From the NCBI GenBank assembly GCA_900550445.1, contig URSF01000004.1, positions 35,961-99,960 on the forward strand: a DNA stretch of 64,000 nt, written 5' to 3'. The DNA comes from an uncultured Rhodospirillaceae bacterium. GTDB lineage: Bacteria; Pseudomonadota; Alphaproteobacteria; CAAGCB01; CAG-977. Within the stretch, counting starts at the first letter, position 1, and each line of letters starts with the position of its first letter. This document shows positions 1 through 8,518 of the stretch, piece by piece. The notes under the pieces were generated by a model. The model ran no database searches, was not told the origin of the DNA, and saw only the letters and a list, made by a program, of their open reading frames with translations. The position numbers and the translations under genes were made by a program.

Positions 1-260
1 TTGGGGAAATTATTCAGATGTTTAATCAAAAACCAATTAAGGGCGTCTGCCAACGGATTGAAAAACGTATGTATGTTTGCAGGCGCGACGTCAATTTCCA
101 ACCGGTCGTGCACAAATGCAAATCCGTTATAATAATGATAATGCAGCAGATCGTAATAAATTTCAAAACGCAACAGCAGACTTAAAACGGCTCCGATTAT
201 CATGCATACGGCCAGAGCCGCCGCGTTTTTTTTAAAGGAAGCAGAAAAAGACAAAGCCAT
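1..260 (-). CDS. GT-C-like polytopic membrane protein, N-terminal part (cut by window edge)
   Basis: Reading the minus strand from an ATG at 260-258 gives about 86 open codons running off the left edge. The product begins MALSFSASFKKNAAALAVCM, has a hydrophobic segment at residues 13-30, then RFEIYYDLLHYHYYNGFAF and EIDVAPANIHTFFNPLAD. These match, position for position, the start of the protein encoded at 1448-3127 (HYHYYN, DVAPA, TFF-P-AD), so the two are paralogs. The family looks like large membrane proteins with a GT-C glycosyltransferase topology; the substrate cannot be told. The ATG overlaps the stop of the upstream lipoprotein gene by one base (TAATG), which suggests translational coupling at the end of a four-gene minus-strand operon. 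Confidence 0.75.
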   Translation of the reverse strand, partial: MALSFSASFKKNAAALAVCMIIGAVLSLLLRFEIYYDLLHYHYYNGFAFVHDRLEIDVAPANIHTFFNPLADALNWFLIKHLNNFP

Positions 261-793
261 TAACGCAACGGAAATAAAGAATTGAAATCGACGCCTTTAT
301 ATCGTTTTTCAACCGGTCTGGGCATGCTTTGCGCCGTTGACAACAGGCCGCGGCTGCGCAAAGTCCATTCCATATTCTGCATTTTTTCACGGTATTCCGG
401 GTGATCGCCGATGATGACGCTGAACCAGTAATAGGAATCAATCGGGTTGTACAAAGGCGTCAAATCGTCCTGATAGAAAAACGCCAGCTGTTCCTGCGCG
501 GCTCTTTGTCCCGACTGCGCTGCCAGAGTCAGCCATTTTTGCGCCGTATAACTGTTTTTAACGCCGGCCAGTCCGTACAGATAAATCATGCCGACCATAT
601 ACTGCGCGTCCATATCGCCCGTTTCCGCCGGTTCGGCCAGATATTTCAAAGCTTCGGGATAATTGGCGGTATTGAAAGCGGCAATGCCTTTTTCAACTTT
701 CGTATGCGGGGAAAAACCGGTGGAAAAATAATCAGGCATTAAAACGCAGGCGGACAGCCATAAAACGACCGGCAGGAGCAGCAGTGATTTCAT
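260..793 (-). CDS. Sel1/TPR-like repeat lipoprotein
   Basis: 177 residues. Residues 1-16 form a lipoprotein signal (hydrophobic stretch ending in LSAC), so Cys16 is the probable lipidated residue. Residues about 33-112 contain two helical repeats of Sel1 type, recognisable as A..YPEAL.YL...A..G...AQYMVG.IY.YG and a second A..WL..AA..G...AQ..LA. Sel1 proteins generally act as periplasmic or outer-membrane scaffolds for protein contacts. The C-terminal 60 residues show no motif I know. The gene sits 2 bp after the nuclease-like gene and overlaps the following membrane-protein gene by one base, so all four minus-strand genes here are probably co-transcribed. The specific partner is unknown. Confidence 0.7.
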   Translation of the reverse strand: MKSLLLLPVVLWLSACVLMPDYFSTGFSPHTKVEKGIAAFNTANYPEALKYLAEPAETGDMDAQYMVGMIYLYGLAGVKNSYTAQKWLTLAAQSGQRAAQEQLAFFYQDDLTPLYNPIDSYYWFSVIIGDHPEYREKMQNMEWTLRSRGLLSTAQSMPRPVEKRYKGVDFNSLFPLR

Positions 794-795
794 GG

Positions 796-1425
796 TTATC
801 TTCCCGCTCTTTGCCGTAAAAGCGCCGCCTGAACGGCCGTCATTTGTTTTCCTGCCGGCGCGCGGCTTTCGGTCCGTTCATCGTCCAGCCGCACGTTGAT
901 TTCAAAAACGCGCTTTAAAATGCCGCGGTTTTCTTTCGTCCGTTTACGCAGTTCGCGCTGCAAATTGACCAGATCCTGCGGAGCCATATAAGTGGTGTCC
1001 AGCAGAACGGCAACCGGTTCTTTTATACCCGTTTGTTTGTTCGGGTGGTCTTTGTCCAGCTGGTTTAAAATCGTTTCCGCGTTGCCGGCCGGATCAAATT
1101 CCCATTTGTCGCCCGGTTTCGGAGACAGCGGCGTTTTGACGTCAAACGGATATCCTTCCCCGTCGTAAAAATCGATGTAAGGGGAATCCGAACGTGTTGC
1201 CGGTCCTTTGATTTTATGGGACATGTCCGCTTCGGCGATAGCCATTGCTTCGCGGATAATTTTACCGATTTTATTGCCGTGGTGCGCTGGATCGTTTGTC
1301 AGTTCGTCAAAGTTCGGATAATTCCGGTAACGGGCGGGCACGTCGTTCAAAGTTCTGATTTCCGCCTGACGGCTTTGCTGTCCGCCGGCCGTTTCGACGC
1401 GGGAAGGTTCCGGTAAATCCTGCAT
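796..1425 (-). CDS. small soluble protein with nuclease-toxin-like (PD-(D/E)xK-type) motif
   Basis: 209 residues with no signal peptide or membrane segment. The central region has YIDFYDGEGYPFDVKTP (around residues 102-118): an acidic residue, a short Gly turn and then D-V-K. This is the pattern of restriction-endonuclease-fold nucleases, including the C-terminal tRNase domains of CdiA/Rhs-type polymorphic toxins. After it comes a hydrophobic strand and helix (VLLDTTYMAPQDLVNLQREL), again like those toxin domains. An AGAGGTG ribosome site precedes the ATG. There is no large N-terminal delivery module and no obvious immunity gene; the neighbours are a Sel1 lipoprotein and membrane proteins. 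The nuclease reading rests only on the motif; otherwise it is a hypothetical protein. Confidence 0.6.
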   Translation of the reverse strand: MQDLPEPSRVETAGGQQSRQAEIRTLNDVPARYRNYPNFDELTNDPAHHGNKIGKIIREAMAIAEADMSHKIKGPATRSDSPYIDFYDGEGYPFDVKTPLSPKPGDKWEFDPAGNAETILNQLDKDHPNKQTGIKEPVAVLLDTTYMAPQDLVNLQRELRKRTKENRGILKRVFEINVRLDDERTESRAPAGKQMTAVQAALLRQRAGR

Positions 1426-1447
1426 GTAACACCTCTGCTGTAAAATT

Positions 1448-3127
1448 TTATTTATTTTGCTCTAAAAACGCGGGGTTGTCCAGATGTATGTTGTTCGGAG
1501 CCAGAAGGCATAAGTAGAAAGAAATCTTAAAACTTGTCCGGTGAATTTTTTCACAGGAAAAATCGCGCGAAAACGCGGTGTATTTTGAAAACGCCGTATG
1601 TTTTGAAAACATGGAATGTTTTAAATGCGTTTCATAATAATTTTCGGGAAAGGCCGCCAGAATAAAAATGTTTTTTTCCGGTTTTTCCAGCGCGGGGAGA
1701 AGGATATCGTAACGTTTTTCGTTAAAAAAACCGGAAGTGTAAAAATCAGATCCGTTAATCGGAGCCCGATGATCGGGGTGGATTATTGCCCGTGTCGTCG
1801 GGCCGGATACAAGCAGAGGAACGAAAATCGCCGCGGGCGACCCGGCGATCAGCAGTAAAGAATCTTTCGGCAGAAGGGCGCGGCGCACCGGCAGCAATGG
1901 TTCCGACGCGGGCCGTCTGTAATTTGAAAAAGGCAGAAACAGACTGACGATAAAGATAAAAATAAGGAAAAGTTTTACTTTTTTATTTTTTAAAGAAAGC
2001 TCTTCTTCTTTAAAAAAATAGCGTATCAGCACGATTGACAGCAAAGCCTCAAAAGGAATCAAATAACGGTCCACTCTGTAAAAAAACAGCCATAGAACAT
2101 AAACCAGGCAAAGCCAGAGGGTTAAAAACGAAAAGCCGCTGAAATCCGGCGGAAATCTGCGTTTCGACTTTAAAAAAACGGCGGTAAAACAAATAAAGGC
2201 TACGTATGCGACCGGGTAGCGCAGATATGAAAAATTCAATATGGAAACCAACGGAATTTCCGATCCGACGTTGCAGAACATTAAAAACGGATAAAAGAAA
2301 AGAACCGTTATCGATTTGTCAAAATAGCGGACGTCTTTATAATCTTCTCCCTGCCAGTACGGCGAATGAAACACGCTGTTGAAAAAGGGGAAGACGGGAT
2401 TTTGATAATTTTTCCATAAAATCCAGCCCCAGTATCCGTAAGTAATCAAAAAACCCGTCAGAACCGCCGCGGAAAAAAGAAAGATTGTTTTCAGGGGATT
2501 TTTCAGCTGTTTGTAAAACAACGTCAATGTCATGCCGGCGGCCGCGGCATACGGGCAAAACGTCAGTTTCAATCCCGCCGCGGCGCCCAGCAGAAAACCG
2601 GCGGCCAGACAAGTTTTCGTGAACAGGGGGGGAGGGGGGGCTTTTAACAGCAAATATCCGGCCGCCAAAACAAAAACGGACAGCGTCAGATCGTTGGTCG
2701 TCGTGGAAATCTGCGACGCTATGTTTGTCGAACAAACGCACAGCAGCAGAGTCATAATGATTTTAACACGGCCGTTTCGGTCGTCCGGCGAAAAGAAAAT
2801 CGCCGCCGTTTTATAAACGATAAACAGCATCAGACCGTAAGGAACAGCCATGACGGCGCTGAAAACAACGGGATTATCGTTCAGCGCGTTTATCAGTCCG
2901 TAAACGGGAATATCCGCAAAAGGCGAAAAAAACGTGTTTATAAAAGCCGGCGCGACGTCAATGTCGTTCCGGCCGTTAAAAAAAGCCCAGACATTATAAT
3001 AGTGATAATTAAAAAAATCGAACCATTGCTCGAACCGGAAAACGGCGCCGCACAGGCAGGCGAAACTCAGACAGCAGGCAAAGGCGGTTTTATTGCTCCG
3101 GAAAAAAAGATTTACAAAAGAAGACAT
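1448..3127 (-). CDS. GT-C-like polytopic membrane protein (559 aa)
   Basis: 559 residues with about 10-12 predicted membrane segments. After a first transmembrane helix (residues 14-31) come RFEQWFDFFNYHYYNVWAF and DIDVAPAFINTFFSPFAD, the loop signature seen also in the truncated paralog at 1-260. Acidic and aromatic residues in the first periplasmic loop plus many helices are the topology of GT-C glycosyltransferases that use lipid-linked sugars, but no specific catalytic motif is certain. The C-terminal roughly 150 residues are less hydrophobic and likely periplasmic. It is the first gene of a minus-strand operon (22 bp to the next gene) and is divergent from the Bat operon. An uninterrupted run of nine G lies inside the coding region at 2627-2640 (ggggggaggggggg, plus strand). 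Confidence 0.7.
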   Translation of the reverse strand: MSSFVNLFFRSNKTAFACCLSFACLCGAVFRFEQWFDFFNYHYYNVWAFFNGRNDIDVAPAFINTFFSPFADIPVYGLINALNDNPVVFSAVMAVPYGLMLFIVYKTAAIFFSPDDRNGRVKIIMTLLLCVCSTNIASQISTTTNDLTLSVFVLAAGYLLLKAPPPPLFTKTCLAAGFLLGAAAGLKLTFCPYAAAAGMTLTLFYKQLKNPLKTIFLFSAAVLTGFLITYGYWGWILWKNYQNPVFPFFNSVFHSPYWQGEDYKDVRYFDKSITVLFFYPFLMFCNVGSEIPLVSILNFSYLRYPVAYVAFICFTAVFLKSKRRFPPDFSGFSFLTLWLCLVYVLWLFFYRVDRYLIPFEALLSIVLIRYFFKEEELSLKNKKVKLFLIFIFIVSLFLPFSNYRRPASEPLLPVRRALLPKDSLLLIAGSPAAIFVPLLVSGPTTRAIIHPDHRAPINGSDFYTSGFFNEKRYDILLPALEKPEKNIFILAAFPENYYETHLKHSMFSKHTAFSKYTAFSRDFSCEKIHRTSFKISFYLCLLAPNNIHLDNPAFLEQNK

Positions 3128-3240
3128 TATTTTTTATCTCATTTTTTATTCTTTTCCTCAGTATGAAACAAGAGAGCCGTTTTGTAAACTTGATTGTCGC
3201 GGACAAATCCCTTACTTTTTATATTCGGAAAGGAGAAAAA

Positions 3241-3726
3241 ATGGTTTCTTTACCCGATCAGACAAGTCCTGAAGAACTGCTGTCTTTTGTCCGCCCGTTA
3301 TATCCAAATGGGATATTTCCTTTGGGGCCGGGTTGGCAGATAGTATTTTATGCTTTGGGCGGGTTTGTTCTGGCGGGAATTCTTCTTTACAACAGTCCGC
3401 CCGCGAAACGGCGCCGGGAAGCGTTTGCCGTTTTCAATGCTCTGCGCCGGCGTTTTTTGGAAAACGGGGACGTTTCCATGTTGGCCGGAGGACTGTCGGT
3501 TTTAATGCGTCGGGCGGCTTTGGCGCGTTTCGGACGGGAAAAAACGGCAAATTTAAACGGACGGGCATGGATTGATTTTTTAAAACAAACGGGGGCGGAT
3601 TTGGACGAACGGGATAAGCAGCTGCTGGAAAATCAGGCGTATGCGCCGCCTCTGCGCGACGCGGATTTCACGCGCGGGCGGCATTTGCTGTCGGCCGCGC
3701 ATAAATGGCTGGAGAAAAATTTATGA
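3241..3726 (+). CDS. DUF4381-type membrane protein of the Bat operon
   Basis: 161 residues from the ATG at 3241, chosen because AAGGAG lies 5 bp upstream; an in-frame ATG at 3163 lacks a ribosome site. The short N-terminus (SLPDQTSPEELLSFVRPLYP) precedes one transmembrane helix (about residues 36-56), followed by a basic cytoplasmic domain with R-rich helices and the segment LNGRAWIDFLKQTG. This is the arrangement of DUF4381 proteins, found routinely between the MoxR/DUF58 genes and the von Willebrand genes of aerotolerance operons. Here MoxR and DUF58 are not upstream; the operon starts with this gene. The stop overlaps the batA start (ATGA). Confidence 0.75.
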   Translation: MVSLPDQTSPEELLSFVRPLYPNGIFPLGPGWQIVFYALGGFVLAGILLYNSPPAKRRREAFAVFNALRRRFLENGDVSMLAGGLSVLMRRAALARFGREKTANLNGRAWIDFLKQTGADLDERDKQLLENQAYAPPLRDADFTRGRHLLSAAHKWLEKNL

Positions 3727-4721
3727 CCGGTTTTGCTTTTCCGATGATGTTTCTGCTGCTGGCGGTGCCGCTGATTATGCGTGTCGTGCTGCCGCGCGTA
3801 AATGATAAAAACGAAGACGCGCTGAAAGTTCCTTTTTTTGAAGATATGCGGCGTTTGTCGCCGGCGGGAGGCCGTTCCGTTTTCAGCGGCCTGCGTTTCC
3901 GGCGTCTGCTGGGGGCGCTGATCTGGATTTTGCTGGTTACGGCGGCCGCAAACCCGCAATGGGTCGGCGAACCGTCAAAAGTCCCGTCCGAAGGGCGCAA
4001 TCTGATGTTGGTTCTGGATATTTCCGGCTCGATGCAGGAAGCCGATTTTGCCGTTCAAAATCAGGCCGTGCGGCGCTGGGACGCGGTGCAGGCCGTCGCC
4101 GACGCTTTTGTGAAAAAACGTCGGGGCGACCGGATCGGCGTTGTCCTGTTCGGGGAACGGTCGTATTTGTACGTCCCGCTGACATATGATTTAAAAACGG
4201 TTTCCGACCTGTTGAAAGAAGCCGATGTCGGCATGGCCGGATCGCAAACGGCGATCGGGGACGCGCTGGGATTGGCTTTAAAGACGATGATTGACGTTCC
4301 TGCCGAAAGCCGGGTTGTCGTTTTGCTGTCCGACGGCGCGGCGAACGCCGGAGTAATGAAACCGCTGGAAGCGGCGGAGCTGGCTGAAAAGATGGGCGTT
4401 AAGGTTTATACGATCGGGGCGGGGTCCGATATGGTTCAGATGATGGGAATGTTCGGTATGATGCAGATGCCGCGCGGCGACGAAATTGACGAAAAAACGC
4501 TGCAGGAAATCGCGCGCAAGACCGGCGGACGGTATTTCAGAGCCAAAAACACGCAGGAATTGTTGGAAATTTACAGCGAAATCGACGCTCTGGAACCGGT
4601 GGTAAATGATGATGTGTTCGTCCGTCCGGTGAAAACGCTGTTTTATTATCCGCTGGCAGCCGCTTTTGTTTTAAGCGTTCTGGGGGCGCTGCGGTTTATG
4701 ACGGGCAGGAGGGCTGTATGA
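3723..4721 (+). CDS. batA: BatA-like von Willebrand factor A domain membrane protein
   Basis: 332 residues from the ATG at 3723 (GGAG 9 bp upstream, inside the previous gene). Topology is N-terminal helix (residues 5-22), second helix near 60-75, a VWA domain at about 85-285, and a C-terminal helix near 305-325: the standard BatA membrane-anchored, exposed-VWA layout. The metal-ion-dependent adhesion site is complete: DISGS, then a Thr in SQTAIGDAL, then LLSDG. A Met-rich insertion (MVQMMGMFGMMQMPRG) lies near the domain end. BatA is thought to act with BatB/C/D and a MoxR ATPase in envelope stress or aerotolerance. It overlaps both neighbours by 4 bp. Confidence 0.88.
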   Translation: MTGFAFPMMFLLLAVPLIMRVVLPRVNDKNEDALKVPFFEDMRRLSPAGGRSVFSGLRFRRLLGALIWILLVTAAANPQWVGEPSKVPSEGRNLMLVLDISGSMQEADFAVQNQAVRRWDAVQAVADAFVKKRRGDRIGVVLFGERSYLYVPLTYDLKTVSDLLKEADVGMAGSQTAIGDALGLALKTMIDVPAESRVVVLLSDGAANAGVMKPLEAAELAEKMGVKVYTIGAGSDMVQMMGMFGMMQMPRGDEIDEKTLQEIARKTGGRYFRAKNTQELLEIYSEIDALEPVVNDDVFVRPVKTLFYYPLAAAFVLSVLGALRFMTGRRAV

Positions 4722-6592
4722 CGGAATTTCATTTTCTGCGTCCCGAATGGCTGTGGGGGTTCGCCGTTTTTCTGTTGCTTCCTTTTCTGGCGGGCAAAAC
4801 GCGTTCCGGCGGGGGATTGTGGCAAGATATCTGCGACAGGATTTTGCTGCGTTCTCAGCTGGTCGCCGGATCGGCCGCGCGGTTATTCTGGCCTTTTTTT
4901 CTGATTTCCGTCTGCTGGGCGCTGGCGTTGTTCGCTTTGGCCGGGCCGGCGTGGGAAAAGCTGCCTCAGCCGGCCGTGAAAAAAGGAACGGACACCGTTT
5001 ATTTGCTGGATATTTCCGTTTTCATGACGCCTGTTGACGTTAAACCGTCGCGTATGGATCGCGCGCGGTTTAAAATGCACGACTTTCTGCGGGAAACAAA
5101 AGACGGGCAAAACGCTTTGATTTTGTATGACAACGAACCGTTTGTCGCCGTTCCTTTGACAACGGATCAAAAAGTCGTTGAACAGATTCTGCCGACGGTT
5201 CAGGCCGGTATGATGGGCGGCCGTATGCCGGACGTCAATCTGGCTTTGCAAAAGGCGGGGGAACTGCTGAAACAGGCCGGCGCCGCAAAAGGGCGGATTG
5301 TTTTGCTGGGCGGTTATATTTGCGACGATGAAATGCCGCAAGTGTTAAAAACGGCGGAAAAGCTGAAAAAAGAAGGGTATACTCTGTCTGTTTTGGGCAT
5401 AGGGACGGATCACGGCGCGCCGTTGCAAATGCCGGATGGAGCGTTTTTGATGCATGAAGGCAAACCCGTTTTATCGTCTTTGTCCAATCAAAATATGAAC
5501 CGGGCGGCGCAGGCAGGCGGCGGTATTTATCGGACGATCACTCTGGACGAAGAAGACGTTCGGGACGTGATCGGGGCAGCCTCCCGGCTTTCTGATGTTT
5601 CTGACGCCGAACCGCAGGCGGAAACAAAGGCGGATACCTGGAAAGATTTCGGCTCTGTTTTATGCATTTTGATTTTGCCGTTTGCGGCTTTCGGATACCG
5701 CAGAGGCTGGCTGGGCGGATTGATACTGTTTATTGTGTTTTCTTCTTCGCCGGCCTTCGCTTGGCAGCTGTCCGATTTGTGGACGCGGCCCGACCGTCGG
5801 GAGGCCGAACGCATTACTGCCGGGGAAAAACCGCAAGATCCCACGGTTTTTAAAGATAACGCCTGGCGGGGAGCCGCCGCCTATAAAGCCGGAGATTATC
5901 AAACGGCTCTGACGGCTTTGAATGATCCGGCAGATGCGGAAATGCGGTATAATCAGGGAAACGCTTTGGCGCAGGCGGGACAATACCGGCAGGCGATAGA
6001 AGCTTATAAAAAAGTGCTGGAAGAAAATCCCGGTCATGCCGATGCGGCTTTTAATAAAAAGTATTTGGAAGATCAGCTGAAAAATAATCAAAACCGGCAA
6101 CAACAAGATCAACAGCAACAAGACCAACAACAGAATCAACGGCAAGATCAACAGCAAGACCGGCAGCAGGATCAGCAGCAACAACAAGACCAACAGCAGC
6201 AAGACCAGCAGCAACAGGATCAACAGCAGAATCAACAACAAGACCAGCAGCAACAGGATCAACAGCAGAATCAACAACAAGACCAGCAGCAACAGGATCA
6301 ACAGCAGAATCAACAACAAGACCAACAGCAGCAGGACCAGCAACAACAACAAGACCAACAGCAGCAGGATCAACAACAGCAAAATCAGTCCGCTTTAAAT
6401 TCCGAACAGCGGCAGGAGGAAAATCAGCGTCCCGATTCTCAACAAAAAGCGCCGCCCGAACAAAAAACGGATCAGGACGATCAGGAAAAACAAGAACAGC
6501 GTCAATGGCTCAGCGTTATTGAAGACGATCCGTCGGGGCTTTTGCGCGAACGGATCCGCAGACGCAATTTGATTAAAGGAGGTAGAAGATAA
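4718..6592 (+). CDS. BatB/BatC fusion: degenerate VWA domain, TPRs and long Gln/Asp/Asn tract
   Basis: 624 residues. Residues 1-75 carry two membrane helices, about 90-290 a VWA-fold domain, about 310-350 further hydrophobic segments, about 400-455 TPR motifs (AAYKAGDYQTAL, YNQGNALAQAGQYRQAIEAY), then about 100 residues of almost pure Q, D and N, and a charged tail ending in RRNLIKGGRR. This is BatB joined to BatC in one chain, as in many proteobacteria. All three metal-site signatures of the VWA domain are altered: DISVF instead of DxSxS, GGRMPD where a Thr is expected, and LLGGY instead of LLxDG. The domain therefore probably does not bind metal and may be structural, pairing with intact BatA. 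It overlaps batA by 4 bp and batD by 1 bp. Confidence 0.85.
   Translation: MTEFHFLRPEWLWGFAVFLLLPFLAGKTRSGGGLWQDICDRILLRSQLVAGSAARLFWPFFLISVCWALALFALAGPAWEKLPQPAVKKGTDTVYLLDISVFMTPVDVKPSRMDRARFKMHDFLRETKDGQNALILYDNEPFVAVPLTTDQKVVEQILPTVQAGMMGGRMPDVNLALQKAGELLKQAGAAKGRIVLLGGYICDDEMPQVLKTAEKLKKEGYTLSVLGIGTDHGAPLQMPDGAFLMHEGKPVLSSLSNQNMNRAAQAGGGIYRTITLDEEDVRDVIGAASRLSDVSDAEPQAETKADTWKDFGSVLCILILPFAAFGYRRGWLGGLILFIVFSSSPAFAWQLSDLWTRPDRREAERITAGEKPQDPTVFKDNAWRGAAAYKAGDYQTALTALNDPADAEMRYNQGNALAQAGQYRQAIEAYKKVLEENPGHADAAFNKKYLEDQLKNNQNRQQQDQQQQDQQQNQRQDQQQDRQQDQQQQQDQQQQDQQQQDQQQNQQQDQQQQDQQQNQQQDQQQQDQQQNQQQDQQQQDQQQQQDQQQQDQQQQNQSALNSEQRQEENQRPDSQQKAPPEQKTDQDDQEKQEQRQWLSVIEDDPSGLLRERIRRRNLIKGGRR
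6088..6390 (+). repeat. coding CAR-rich microsatellite encoding a poly(Q/D/N) tract
   Basis: About 300 bp made of CAA/CAG codons broken at regular intervals by GAT/GAC and AAT, giving units such as QQQDQQQNQQ repeated many times. Groups of units are identical at the nucleotide level (for example around 6203-6310), which points to recent slippage or unequal recombination. All units preserve the reading frame of the BatB/C gene. Confidence 0.9.
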
Positions 6593-8448
6593 TGAAAAAC
6601 AAAATTGTTTTTGCGTTTCTTGTCACACTTGCTTTTTGTCAGACGGCTCTGGCCGGTTTCCAGGCCGACGTCAGCCGCACCGTTATTCCCGAAGGCGAAA
6701 GTTTTCAGCTTTATCTGCGTCAGGACGGCGATGCCGCGCAGCCGGATATTTCTGTTTTAAATGAAGATTTCCTGATCGTAATGGAACGTAAAAGTTTTAA
6801 ATCCACCTACGTTAACGGCAAAACGCAAACCTTTAATGAAAACGTTTTAACGCTGATTCCCAAAAAAACGGGGGAAGTGACTCTGCCGTCTATCCGCGCG
6901 GGCAAGGAACAAACAAAACCGCTGAAGCTGACGGTCGTCGCCGGCGGGCAGGCTTTGCCCGACGATCCGGCGGACAGAAAAAAAGCGCAGGCCGCCCAGC
7001 CGAATGTGTTTATCCGCTATACCGTGGACAATCAAACGCCTTATGTCGGTCAGCAGGTGCCTTTGACCGTAAAATTGTATTCTTTTGTTCAAACGCCGCT
7101 GCTGGACGGGGCGGTTACGCCGCCGCAGGCCGACGGAATTACGGCCGAACAATGGGGGGACGTGAAACGGTCGCGCGAAACGGTTAACGGCAGAACGTAT
7201 GACGTACTGGAATATAAATTTCTGCTGTTTGCCCAGAAAAGCGGACGAATTACATTATCTCCCGTCCGTTTCAGAGGGACGATCAGCGATCCGGAAGGAC
7301 GCGATGAAACAATGGAAGACCTGTTCGGTTTCGGCGGCTCGGACTTTTTTTCAGGCTTTTTCGGCCAGAAAAACATTGCCGTACAGTCTTCGGCCGTTGT
7401 TCTGGATATTCAGCCGCAGCCGGAACAGGCCGGAATGGGGATCTGGCTGCCGGCGACGGACGTCGCCGTTTCCGAAGATTTTACGCCGCCCAAACAAACG
7501 ATTTCTTTGGGGGAAGCTTTAACGCGGACGGTTACCGTCATGGCCGCGGGTGTGCGTGATAGTCAAATTCCCGATTTAACGTTTCCCGACGGAACGGATT
7601 ACAAACAGTATCCGGGCAAGACGGATTCAAAAAATCTGTTTGACAACAACGGTATTGTCGGCGTGAAAACGCGTCAGATTGTCTTTATGCCGACCAAAGC
7701 GGGACAGATTGTTCTGCCTCAAATGGAAATTCCCTGGTTTGACGTTAAATCAAAGCAGATCAAAAAGGCAGTTTTACCCGCCCGTACGGTTACGGTAACG
7801 GGAACGGAAAGCAAACCGCGGACTGTTTCCGCCGTACCGGCCGCTCCGGCGGATTCCGGTACAACCGCGGCCGTGCCTGCGGTACAGCCGCCGGCCGTCG
7901 CAACGGAATCCGAATTTGCCGAAGCTTTTTCTCAGCCGCCGGAAAATACGGCGGAACAAAAAGCCGCCGCTGATTTTTGGGAAAAATATGTTCATCAGCC
8001 GCCTTTGCGTCTGTTTTTGGCCGGTATTCTGGCCGGTGGAGCCGTCGTGACGGTTTTGTGGCTTTTAATTCATTTTTTGATTTTCAGAAGAAATTCCGGC
8101 GCCGCCGTCGGAGTTCCGAATGAAACGCCGTCCCGGCGCGAAAGCGTCGACAGAGTAAAAGAAGCCTGTCTGTCGGGTTCCGCCGAACAGGTTAAACAGG
8201 CTTTGCTGGATTTGGGGCGCGTGTTTTGGGCGCAAAATCCGCCTTTGACCCTTTCCGAACTGGCGAAACGGTTTGACAGCAAAGAGTTGTCGGAACAGGT
8301 CGAAAATCTGAACCGGGCGTTGTACGCCGGCAATACCGCCGGCTGGGACGCGAAAAAGTTTTGGGCTGTTTTCAAAACGGTTGAATCCGGCGGCCGAAAA
8401 CGGCAAAAGAATGAAAAAATTCCGGTTCCGCCGCTTTATCCCGATTGA
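6592..8448 (+). CDS. batD: BatD-like periplasmic/membrane protein
   Basis: 618 residues. A signal peptide (residues 1-21, ending ALA-G) is followed by repeated beta-sandwich segments starting FQADVSRTVIPEGESFQLYL, typical of BatD (oxygen tolerance family). Residues 420-455 are an Ala/Pro linker, a single transmembrane helix lies at about 473-495, and a basic cytoplasmic tail of about 115 residues follows. The long exported region probably contacts the exposed VWA domains of BatA and BatB. The start codon overlaps the previous stop (TAATG), with AAGGAGG 8 bp upstream. Last gene of the Bat operon; no clear terminator follows in the 70 bp gap. Confidence 0.85.
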   Translation: MKNKIVFAFLVTLAFCQTALAGFQADVSRTVIPEGESFQLYLRQDGDAAQPDISVLNEDFLIVMERKSFKSTYVNGKTQTFNENVLTLIPKKTGEVTLPSIRAGKEQTKPLKLTVVAGGQALPDDPADRKKAQAAQPNVFIRYTVDNQTPYVGQQVPLTVKLYSFVQTPLLDGAVTPPQADGITAEQWGDVKRSRETVNGRTYDVLEYKFLLFAQKSGRITLSPVRFRGTISDPEGRDETMEDLFGFGGSDFFSGFFGQKNIAVQSSAVVLDIQPQPEQAGMGIWLPATDVAVSEDFTPPKQTISLGEALTRTVTVMAAGVRDSQIPDLTFPDGTDYKQYPGKTDSKNLFDNNGIVGVKTRQIVFMPTKAGQIVLPQMEIPWFDVKSKQIKKAVLPARTVTVTGTESKPRTVSAVPAAPADSGTTAAVPAVQPPAVATESEFAEAFSQPPENTAEQKAAADFWEKYVHQPPLRLFLAGILAGGAVVTVLWLLIHFLIFRRNSGAAVGVPNETPSRRESVDRVKEACLSGSAEQVKQALLDLGRVFWAQNPPLTLSELAKRFDSKELSEQVENLNRALYAGNTAGWDAKKFWAVFKTVESGGRKRQKNEKIPVPPLYPD

Positions 8449-8518
8449 GTATTCACTGTTTGTTTACGATACGGGCGTATAACCTGTAAATAACAGCAGT
8501 GTCGGGAAAGTCGGATTG

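Noticed and set aside
2627..2640. G-rich run in the GT-C-like gene as another phase-variation tract
   Set aside because: It is interrupted (ggggggaggggggg) and has no sister copy; kept only as a remark in the gene entry.
5660..6382. Long open frame opposite the Q-rich tract encoding poly-Leu/Ile/Val
   Set aside because: It is the antisense image of CAA/CAG repeats; no ribosome site, and the plus-strand BatB/C gene is well supported.
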